64,000 bases of DNA from Mitsuaria sp. GD03876. GTDB lineage: Bacteria; Pseudomonadota; Gammaproteobacteria; Burkholderiales; Burkholderiaceae_C. The notes under the pieces were generated by a model. That model worked only from the letters and a program-made list of their open reading frames with translations, made no database searches and had not been told where the DNA came from. The stretch covers positions 22,132 through 86,131 of the forward strand of contig NZ_JAOCCU010000026.1 of assembly GCF_029840635.1 (NCBI RefSeq), written 5' to 3'. The position numbers and the translations under genes were made by a program. This document shows positions 51,788-58,777 of the stretch, one piece after another; the stretch's first letter is position 1; the number at the start of each line of letters is the position of its first letter.

Positions 51788-54061
51788 ATGAAGACGGAAT
51801 CGGGGCTGCGGCAGGACCAGGCGGCGCCCATCGTGGCCCTGCTCGACGGGGACCTGCCCAGCCGATTGCCCGCGGCCCAGCCGCGTCCCGAGGAGACCGC
51901 CGACCCGGTGCGGCGCGCCCGCGCCTTCGCCGAGCCGCTGCTGGCCGGCCAGCTGCTGGGCACCGGCGAACCGGCGCTCGACCACGCCGACGGCGTGGCG
52001 GCGATCCTCGCCGGCGTCGGCGCGGCGCCGTCGATGCAGGCGGCCTCCTACCTGGTGTACGCCGGCGACTACCTGAACAAGCCCGAGGAGATCGTCGCCA
52101 AGGCCTTCGGCGAGAGCGACGCGAGCCTGGTCGCGCACACGCGGCGCCTGGTGCAGATCCAGCGCGCGGCGCGCGAGGCGCGCGTCGAGGAACAGCGCCG
52201 CCAGGAGCAGACCGAGCTGGTGCGCAAGATGCTGCTGGCGTTCTCGCGCGACCTGCGCGTCGTGCTGCTGCGGCTGGCGTCGCGGCTGCAGTCGCTGCGC
52301 TGGTACGCGGCGACGAAGACGCCGTGCCCGCGCGAGCTCGCGGCCGAGTCGCTGCAGGTCTTCGCGCCGCTGGCCAACCGGCTGGGCATCTGGCAGATCA
52401 AGTGGGAACTCGAGGACCTGGCCTTCCGCTTCCTCGAGCCCGAGCATTACCACCAGCTCGCCAAGGGCCTGCACGAGAAGCGCGTCGAGCGCGAGCAGTC
52501 GGTCGAGTCCGTGCGCGCGGCGCTGGAACGCGAGCTGCGCGCGCTGGGCATCGCGGCGCAGGTGCAGGGCCGGCCCAAGCACCTGTACAGCATCTGGAAG
52601 AAGATGCGCGGCAAGGGCCTGACGCTGGAACGCGTCTTCGACCTGCGCGCGATGCGCGTGGTCGTGCCGGAGGTGGCGGACTGCTACGCGGTGCTGGCCC
52701 GGCTGCACGAACTCTACAAGCCGGTCGACGGCGAGTTCGACGACTACATCGCCCGGCCCAAGCCCAACGGCTACCAGTCGCTGCACACGGTGGTGATCGC
52801 CGCGGACGGCCGGCCGATGGAGGTGCAGATCCGCACCCGCGCGATGCACGAGCACGCGGAGCACGGCGTCGCGGCGCACTGGGCCTACAAGGAAGCCGGC
52901 ACGAAGGGCTACGCCGGCGTGAGCGCGGCGGGCGAATTCGAGGAACAGGTCGCGCAGGCGCGCAAGGCGGTGCTGCGCCAGCTGCTGGCGTGGGAGCGCG
53001 ACTACGTCGCCGAGAGCGGCCCGGCCTTCGACGACCGCATCTACGTGTTCACGCCGCAGGCCAACGTGGTCGAGCTGTGCGCGGGCGCGACCGCGGTGGA
53101 CTTCGCCTACGCGGTCCACACCGACCTGGGCCACCGCTGCCGCGGCGCGAAGGTCGACGGCCAGATGGTCCCGTTGAACACGCCGCTGCACAGCGGCCAG
53201 ACGGTGGAGATCGTCGCGCTCAAGGAAGGCGGCCCGTCGCTGGACTGGCTCAACGCCGAGCTCGGCTACCTGCAGAGCCAGCGCAGCAAGGCCAAGGTGC
53301 GCGCGTACTTCAACGCGCAGGTGCAGTCGCAGACGATCGCCAAGGGCCGCGAACTGGTCGAGAAGCAGCTGCAGCGCGAAGGCAAGACGGCGGTGAAGCT
53401 CGAGGACCTCGCCGCGCGGCTGGGCTTCAAGAGCGCCGATGCGCTGTTCGAGGTCGTCGGCAAGGACGAGTACTCGCTGCGCAACATCGAGACGCTGCTG
53501 CGCCCGCCGGTGCCCGAGGCGGACGAGGACGAGCTGCTCGTCCAGCGGCACGTCAAGGGCACGGTCGGGGAAGGGCGCACGCCCAAGGGCGGCGTGCTGG
53601 TGGTGGGCGTGGACTCGCTGCTGACCAGCCTGGCGCGATGCTGCCGGCCCGCGCCGCCCGATCCGATCACCGGCTACGTGACGCGCGGCAAGGGCGTGGC
53701 CATCCACCGCGCCGATTGCGCCAACCTGCGCCAGATGGCGCAGTCGGCGCCGGAGCGGGTCATCGCGGTCGCCTGGGGCGAGCCCGCGCCGGACCGCGCG
53801 GGCAAGGGCGCGCTGTATCCGGTGGACCTGGTCGTCGAGGCGACCGACCGGCCGGGCCTGCTGCGCGACGTGCTGGAGCTGTTCGCCAAGGACAAGCTCA
53901 ACGTGGTCTCGGTGAACCAGCAGAGCGGCAAGGGCAAGCCGGCGCGCAGCGACCTGTCGCGGATGAACTTCACCGTCGAGGTCAGCGACGCGCAGCGGCT
54001 GCAGCAGACGCTGGTGGCCTTGTCGCAGGTGAGCGGGGTGCGCAGCGCGCGGCGTCGTTGA
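51788..54061 (+). CDS. relA: GTP pyrophosphokinase (RelA-type (p)ppGpp synthetase)
   Basis: Makes (p)ppGpp on starved ribosomes. 757 residues. The HD hydrolase-like domain lacks an obvious HDxxED motif and is probably inactive. The synthetase domain has 'GRPKHLYSIWKKM', 'RAMRVVVPEVADCYAVLARL' and 'GEFDDYIARPKPNGYQSLHT', whose ExDD sequence is that of RelA rather than bifunctional SpoT. TGS ('AVDFAYAVHTDLGHRCRGAK'), helical, zinc-finger/RIS ('CCRPAPPDPITGYVTRGKG') and C-terminal ACT domains follow. Start uncertain: GTG at 51767 in frame is possible; neither start has a good ribosome binding site. Confidence 0.93.
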   Translation: MKTESGLRQDQAAPIVALLDGDLPSRLPAAQPRPEETADPVRRARAFAEPLLAGQLLGTGEPALDHADGVAAILAGVGAAPSMQAASYLVYAGDYLNKPEEIVAKAFGESDASLVAHTRRLVQIQRAAREARVEEQRRQEQTELVRKMLLAFSRDLRVVLLRLASRLQSLRWYAATKTPCPRELAAESLQVFAPLANRLGIWQIKWELEDLAFRFLEPEHYHQLAKGLHEKRVEREQSVESVRAALERELRALGIAAQVQGRPKHLYSIWKKMRGKGLTLERVFDLRAMRVVVPEVADCYAVLARLHELYKPVDGEFDDYIARPKPNGYQSLHTVVIAADGRPMEVQIRTRAMHEHAEHGVAAHWAYKEAGTKGYAGVSAAGEFEEQVAQARKAVLRQLLAWERDYVAESGPAFDDRIYVFTPQANVVELCAGATAVDFAYAVHTDLGHRCRGAKVDGQMVPLNTPLHSGQTVEIVALKEGGPSLDWLNAELGYLQSQRSKAKVRAYFNAQVQSQTIAKGRELVEKQLQREGKTAVKLEDLAARLGFKSADALFEVVGKDEYSLRNIETLLRPPVPEADEDELLVQRHVKGTVGEGRTPKGGVLVVGVDSLLTSLARCCRPAPPDPITGYVTRGKGVAIHRADCANLRQMAQSAPERVIAVAWGEPAPDRAGKGALYPVDLVVEATDRPGLLRDVLELFAKDKLNVVSVNQQSGKGKPARSDLSRMNFTVEVSDAQRLQQTLVALSQVSGVRSARRR

Positions 54062-54137
54062 AGGCGCTGCCCGGTTCGCCGGCCGGCGTGAGCGAATGGA
54101 CCGACGTGCGTTTGCCGTGCTTTTTCTTGTGCGTTCC

Positions 54138-54166
54138 TGGACGGAGTCAAAAATCCGGCATATACT
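54138..54166 (+). promoter_or_regulatory. Sigma-70-like promoter of tRNA-Val
   Basis: TGGACG (-35, 4 of 6 match) at 54138-54143 and TATACT (-10, 5 of 6) at 54161-54166 with a 17-base spacer, ending 12 bases before the first tRNA. Confidence 0.65.
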
Positions 54167-54178
54167 GCGAGGCTCTTC

Positions 54179-54255
54179 AGGCGCGTAGCTCAGTTGGTTA
54201 GAGCACCACCTTGACATGGTGGGGGTCGTTGGTTCGAATCCAATCGCGCCTACCA
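54179..54255 (+). tRNA. tRNA-Val (GAC), copy 1
   Basis: 77-base cloverleaf with encoded 3' CCA. Acceptor AGGCGCG pairs with CGCGCCT, anticodon stem CCACC/GGTGG, loop TTGACAT with anticodon GAC, T-arm GTTGG/CCAAT with TTCGAAT. Decodes GUC and GUU valine codons. Begins 117 bases after relA. Confidence 0.97.
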
Positions 54256-54290
54256 GATTTGGTAGGAAGGCCCTTCGGGGCACCTCGATG

Positions 54291-54320
54291 AATCGCCCGC
54301 TTCAACGGGCGATTTGTTTT
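54291..54320 (+). terminator. Terminator between the two tRNA-Val genes
   Basis: AATCGCCCG-CTTCAA-CGGGCGATT followed by TGTTTT, a 9-bp stem that would end or attenuate the first tRNA transcript before the second copy. Confidence 0.75.
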
Positions 54321-54358
54321 ACGGACCAGTGGATTGACCACCGCTGGCCGAGTATTTC

Positions 54359-54435
54359 AGGCGCGTAGCTCAGTTGGTTAGAGCACCACCTTGACATGGT
54401 GGGGGTCGTTGGTTCGAATCCAATCGCGCCTACCA
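54359..54435 (+). tRNA. tRNA-Val (GAC), copy 2
   Basis: Identical to copy 1 over all 77 bases, exactly 180 bases downstream. Same cloverleaf, GAC anticodon and encoded CCA. Shared sequence extends only a few bases either side of the tRNA. Confidence 0.97.
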
Positions 54436-54451
54436 GATTCCTCTGGGAAAC

Positions 54452-54484
54452 AAGCACCTCGCGGCAACGCCAGGTGCTTTTTTC
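54452..54484 (+). terminator. Terminator after the tRNA-Val pair
   Basis: AAGCACCT and AGGTGCTT form an 8-bp stem, separated by 12 bases, followed by TTTTT. It ends the tRNA transcript ahead of the convergent DUF885 gene. Confidence 0.85.
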
Positions 54485-54529
54485 ATGCCCGTGCGGCGAG
54501 CCCCGTTCCACGCGGGGCGTCGCCGAGGG

Positions 54530-56302
54530 TCAGGTCGAGCGGGCGTCCCGGGCCGGCGCGCGATTCGATTCGCGCTCTATCCACTGCGCGATCACCTCGC
54601 GCAGCACGTCCAGCGTCACCGGCCCCGCGGCCATCAGCGCGTCGTGGAAGCGGCGCAGGCTGAATCGGTCCCCCAGGCGCGCCGTCGCGTGGGCGCGCAG
54701 TTCCCGGAAGCGCTGGTTGCCCAGCTGGTAGCCGAGCGCCTGCGCCGGCATGCCGACGTAGCGGTCCACCTCCGCCTCCAGCGTCGGCAGCGGCATCGCC
54801 ATGTGCCGCGCCATGTACTGCACCGCCTCGTCGCGCGACCAGCGCAGCAGGTGCAGCCCGGTGTCGACGACCAGCCGCACCGCGCGCCACATCTCCATCT
54901 CCAGGCGTCCGTAGCGCTTGGCCGGCGTGTCGTAGAGCCGCAGGTCCTCGCCGAGCGCCTCGCAGTACAGCGCCCAGCCCTCCAGGCAGGCCGAGTAGCG
55001 ATACGCCCCATGCCGACGGAATTCGGGCAGCGCGGTCATCTCCTGCATCAGCGCCAGGTGCATCAGGTGGCCGGGCCATGCCTCGTGCAGCGCCAGCGGG
55101 ATGTGCATGTAGGCGGGGCAGCGCTCCGGCAGCGAGGTGACCCAATGGATGCCGGCCGCAGAGCCGTCCGCCGGATTGGCCTGCGCATAGGCCGGCGGCA
55201 TGCCGGCGGCGATGGCCTCGGGGATGCTCTGCACGCCGTAGCTCATCCGCGGCAGGCGGCCGAAGAACTCCGGCATCCGCGCGTCGATCCGCTTGGACAA
55301 CACCTCGATCTGCTCGCGCAGCGCCTCGCCGCTGGGCGCGAATTGCGCCGGGTCCGCCTTCAGCGCGGCGACGAACGCGGCCAGCGTGTCATGGCCGGCC
55401 GCGCGCGCGACCTCGCTCATCGCCGCGGACAGCCGCGCCACCTCGGCCAGGCCGAAGGCGTGGACCTCGGCCGGGTCCGCGTCCAGCGTCGTGAACTCGC
55501 GGATGCGATGGCGGTAGAACTCCGCGCCCATCGGGTTGTCCAGGCACGAGGTGGCGTCCTGCGCGACATCGCCGAGCACGCCCTCGAGGAAGGCCGCGTA
55601 GCCGAGCAGCGCCGGCAGGACCTGGTCCGCGATCAGCGCCAGTCCCTCGCGCGCGGCCTCGTCGAAGCGGCCGTCCGCGGCGACGCGGCGGAAGGGCGAG
55701 AAGAACGGACTCTGCGCGGGATCGATCGCCGCGGCGCCGCGCACGGCCGCGAGCGCGCGCTCGAGGACGATGCGCGGCCAGCGGATGCCGCGCTCCACGC
55801 CATGACGCAGCGTCGCCTGCAGGCCGCCGAAGACCTCCGGGATGCGCCGCAGTCGCTGGTTGAAGCGGCGCGCGTCGTCCACGCCGGCGAAGGTGGCGGA
55901 CTGCGCGTAGCCCTGCAGCGTGGCCTCCGGCCCGAGCGGATACAGCGACGGACGCAGGTGGGCCAGCGTCGCGACCTCGTCGACCATCAGGCGCAGCTCG
56001 CGCTCGAGCAGCGCGGCGCTGATCCGGCGCTCGGCGTCGAGCGCGTCGCGGTCGACGGCGAGCGCCTCGGCCAGCAGCGCGCCGGCGCGTTCGGCCCGGC
56101 GTTCGTGATCGGCCGGCGCGTCGCGGATCAGCAGCTCATGCGGCGAGGCCTCGCCCGCCAGCAGCGCGGCGATCGGGAACTCGTCGCACTGGAAGGCCCA
56201 ATAGCGGCGGCAAAGATCGTCGAAGGAGGTGGAAGGCGTCGCCATCGTCGAGGACGTCGAGGACGCCGAGGGCGCCGAAGAGGTCGAGATCGTCGTGTTC
56301 AT
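54530..56302 (-). CDS. DUF885 metallopeptidase-like protein
   Basis: A 590-residue protein of the DUF885 family, related to zinc carboxypeptidases. The metal-binding HExxxGH-type motif is 'PLALHEAWPGHLMHLAL', with a downstream Glu in 'YSACLEGWALYCEALGEDL'. No signal peptide; the first ~25 residues are a Ser/Thr-rich tail, and a second Met near residue 20 ('MATPSTSFDDL') could be the true start, although GGAG lies 6-7 bases before the chosen ATG. It starts 15 bases after the folD stop, so it may be the last gene of the sox-folD operon. Confidence 0.88.
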   Translation of the reverse strand: MNTTISTSSAPSASSTSSTMATPSTSFDDLCRRYWAFQCDEFPIAALLAGEASPHELLIRDAPADHERRAERAGALLAEALAVDRDALDAERRISAALLERELRLMVDEVATLAHLRPSLYPLGPEATLQGYAQSATFAGVDDARRFNQRLRRIPEVFGGLQATLRHGVERGIRWPRIVLERALAAVRGAAAIDPAQSPFFSPFRRVAADGRFDEAAREGLALIADQVLPALLGYAAFLEGVLGDVAQDATSCLDNPMGAEFYRHRIREFTTLDADPAEVHAFGLAEVARLSAAMSEVARAAGHDTLAAFVAALKADPAQFAPSGEALREQIEVLSKRIDARMPEFFGRLPRMSYGVQSIPEAIAAGMPPAYAQANPADGSAAGIHWVTSLPERCPAYMHIPLALHEAWPGHLMHLALMQEMTALPEFRRHGAYRYSACLEGWALYCEALGEDLRLYDTPAKRYGRLEMEMWRAVRLVVDTGLHLLRWSRDEAVQYMARHMAMPLPTLEAEVDRYVGMPAQALGYQLGNQRFRELRAHATARLGDRFSLRRFHDALMAAGPVTLDVLREVIAQWIERESNRAPARDARST

Positions 56303-56317
56303 CGAGGACTCCGGAGA

Positions 56318-57226
56318 TCAGAGGAGCCGCGCAGCGGACGGCGCGGACGGGGAGCCGGTCGGGCCGCCATCGAGGCCCGCGGCGTCGACGGTGTTGGCCA
56401 ACAGCATCGCGATCGTCATCGGCCCGACGCCGCCGGGCACCGGCGTGATCGCGCCGGCGATCGGGCGCACGGCCTCGAAGTCGACATCGCCGCACAGCCG
56501 CCCATCGGCGTCGCGGTTGATGCCGACATCGATGACGGTGGCGCCGGGCTTGACCATGTCGGCGGTGACGAAGCGGGGCCGGCCGATCGCGGCGACCAGC
56601 ACGTCGGCCTCGCGGGTGAGCGCGGCCAGGTCGCGCGTGGCGCTGTGGCAGACGGTGACGGTGGCGTCGGCCTGGAGCAGCAGCATCGCCATCGGCTTGC
56701 CGACGATCGTCGAGCGGCCCAGCACCACCGCCCGCGCGCCGCGCAGCGGCGTGCCGGCCGCGGCCAGCAGCCGCATCACGCCGGCCGGCGTGCATGGGCG
56801 CAGGCCCGGCAGGCCGCCGAGCAGCGCGCCCTGGCTCTCCACGCCGAAGCCGTCCACGTCCTTGGCCGGCGCCACCGCCGCCAGCACGCGCGCGGTGTCG
56901 ATGTGCCGCGGCAGCGGCAGCTGCACCAGGATGCCGTGCACGGCCGGATCGGCGTTGAAGCGCGCGATCGTCGCCAGCACCTGCGCCTCGCTCGTGGCCG
57001 CGGGCAGGCGTTCGGCGAAGGAAGCGATGCCCACTTCCTCGCAGGCGCGGATCTTGTTGCGCACGTAGACCGCCGAGGCCGGGTCGTCGCCGACCAGCAG
57101 CACCGCCAGCCCGGGACGCCGTCCCTCCGTCATCGCCGCGACGCGCGCCCGCAGCGCCTGCCGCAACTCGCGGGCGACGGCCACGCCGTCGATCGACCGG
57201 GCGCCGGACACGGGATCAGGCGCCAT
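56318..57226 (-). CDS. folD: Methylenetetrahydrofolate dehydrogenase/cyclohydrolase
   Basis: Oxidises 5,10-methylene-THF to 5,10-methenyl-THF and hydrolyses it to 10-formyl-THF. 302 residues. Landmarks: '[20 protein letters not shown]' with the active-site Lys, '[13 protein letters not shown]', '[10 protein letters not shown]', '[18 protein letters not shown]' and '[19 protein letters not shown]'. It overlaps the end of purU by 11 bases and belongs to the sarcosine-oxidase operon, where it would process the one-carbon product. The C-terminal ~15 residues are an unusual Gly/Ser/Pro/Ala tail. Confidence 0.95.
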   Translation of the reverse strand: MAPDPVSGARSIDGVAVARELRQALRARVAAMTEGRRPGLAVLLVGDDPASAVYVRNKIRACEEVGIASFAERLPAATSEAQVLATIARFNADPAVHGILVQLPLPRHIDTARVLAAVAPAKDVDGFGVESQGALLGGLPGLRPCTPAGVMRLLAAAGTPLRGARAVVLGRSTIVGKPMAMLLLQADATVTVCHSATRDLAALTREADVLVAAIGRPRFVTADMVKPGATVIDVGINRDADGRLCGDVDFEAVRPIAGAITPVPGGVGPMTIAMLLANTVDAAGLDGGPTGSPSAPSAARLL

Positions 57227-58082
57227 GGCGGAACACCACGGTGCGATGGCCGTTGAGCAGCACGCGCCGCTCGGCATGCCACTGCACGGCGCGCGCGAGC
57301 ACGATGTTCTCCACGTCCTTGCCCAGCCGCACGAAGGTGTCGGCGTCCATCGCATGGTCCACGCGGATGGTGTCCTGCTCGATGATCGGTCCCTCGTCCA
57401 GGTCGCCGGTCACGTAGTGCCCGGTGGCGCCGACGAGCTTGACGCCGCGGCCATGCGCCTGGTGATAGGGCCTCGCGCCCTTGAAGCTGGGCAGGAACGA
57501 GTGATGGATGTTGATGCAGCGGCCCTCCAGCCGCTGGCACAGCTCGTCGCTGAGCACCTGCATGTAGCGCGCCAGCACCAGCAGCTCGGCGCCGGAGGCC
57601 TCGAAGCGCTCGAACAGCTGCGCCTCCTGCGCCGCCTTGTCGCCCTGCATCGGCAGGTGGTGGTAGGGCAGGCCGTACCACTCGGCCAGGCGGCGCATGT
57701 CGTCGTGGTTGGACAGCACGCCGACGACGTCGATCGGCAGTTCGTCGCTGTGCCAGCGGTGCAGCAGGTGGTTCAGGCAATGCCCGTGCCTGGACACCGC
57801 CAGCATCACCTTGAGCCGGTGCGCCGCGTCGTAGAGCTGCAGCTCCGCGCCGAAGCGCCGCGCCGCCGGCGCCAGCGCGATGCGGAAGTCCTCGATCGAC
57901 TGGAAGCGCGGGCCCGCCGCGCGGAACACGGTCCGCATGAAAAACAGGCCGGTCTCGTCGTCGCCGTAGTGGGAGGACTCGGTGATGAAGGCTTCGCTGT
58001 CGGCCAGCGCCGAGGACACCGCGGACACGATGCCGACCGCGTCGCGGCAACGGATCGTCAGGATGTAGGAGGGAGGGGTCAT
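57216..58082 (-). CDS. purU: Formyltetrahydrofolate deformylase
   Basis: Releases formate from 10-formyl-THF. 288 residues: an N-terminal ACT domain ('[20 protein letters not shown]') and a formyltransferase-like catalytic domain with '[19 protein letters not shown]', '[13 protein letters not shown]', '[20 protein letters not shown]' and '[20 protein letters not shown]', including the active-site Asn, His and Asp. It lies between soxG (5-base gap) and folD (11-base overlap), so it would dispose of one-carbon units from sarcosine oxidation. Confidence 0.95.
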   Translation of the reverse strand: MTPPSYILTIRCRDAVGIVSAVSSALADSEAFITESSHYGDDETGLFFMRTVFRAAGPRFQSIEDFRIALAPAARRFGAELQLYDAAHRLKVMLAVSRHGHCLNHLLHRWHSDELPIDVVGVLSNHDDMRRLAEWYGLPYHHLPMQGDKAAQEAQLFERFEASGAELLVLARYMQVLSDELCQRLEGRCINIHHSFLPSFKGARPYHQAHGRGVKLVGATGHYVTGDLDEGPIIEQDTIRVDHAMDADTFVRLGKDVENIVLARAVQWHAERRVLLNGHRTVVFRHGA

Positions 58083-58087
58083 GGGAC

Positions 58088-58777
58088 TCAAGGCTGTGGG
58101 GAAAGGTCGGCGTCCGCGGCGTAGGTGAGCCAGCGGGCGAGGTAGTCGTCGTTGGCGCGGTCCACCAGCAGCCACAGCCGCCGCGGCGCCAGCCGCAGCG
58201 CGACGACCGCGATCTCGGCCAGCCGCGTGCGCGTGCCCTGGCCGGGCTCGGCCAGGCGCACGGTCGCGTCGAACAGCCGCGCGATCAGCGCGTCCAGCGC
58301 CGGGCCCTGCAGCTCGACGACCAGGGTGCCGGCCGACAGGTCGATCGCCTGCGCCGGCGCGTCGCCCGGCGGCAAGGCCGCCAGCAGCGCGTCCGCGGGC
58401 GCGTCGGTGCGGCTGAAGTGCAGCCACTCGCCGGGCCCGCGCCAGGCGAGCAGCGGATCCACGCCGATGAACCGGCCCGGGCCGGGCAGCCCGGCGGTCG
58501 CCCCAGCGGCGGCGATCGAGGCGTTGACGACGCGAGTGGCGGCGGGGAAGTTGGCGGCGGTGGCGCCGACCGCGCCGAGGTTGCCGACCGCGCCGACCGC
58601 CGCGACGGCGGCGGCCAGCGCCGGTTGACCGCCGGGCAGGCAGCGCAGCGTGACGACACGCAGCGGCTCGACGATGGCGACGCTCAGCGACGTGCCGCTC
58701 GCCGGCAGCAGCCGGGCGACGTCGCCGAGCCGCGCGCGCGGCAGCGGCCGCAGCAGGAAGGGGTCAGGCGTGGCCAT
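58088..58777 (-). CDS. soxG: Sarcosine oxidase, gamma subunit
   Basis: A 229-residue subunit of heterotetrameric sarcosine oxidase. The N-terminal 'LRPLPRARLGDVARLL' and C-terminal 'LWLLVDRANDDYLARWLTYA' fit SoxG. Between about 55 and 100 there is an Ala/Val/Gly-rich low-complexity insert ('AVAAVGAVGNLGAVGATAAN') not expected in the family. Overlaps soxA by 14 bases. GGGAG lies 9 bases before the ATG. Confidence 0.9.
   Translation of the reverse strand: MATPDPFLLRPLPRARLGDVARLLPASGTSLSVAIVEPLRVVTLRCLPGGQPALAAAVAAVGAVGNLGAVGATAANFPAATRVVNASIAAAGATAGLPGPGRFIGVDPLLAWRGPGEWLHFSRTDAPADALLAALPPGDAPAQAIDLSAGTLVVELQGPALDALIARLFDATVRLAEPGQGTRTRLAEIAVVALRLAPRRLWLLVDRANDDYLARWLTYAADADLSPQP

Noticed and set aside
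54179..54435. Prophage or island attachment site at the tRNA-Val pair
   Set aside because: No integrase gene or extended direct repeat of a tRNA 3' end is found within the window.
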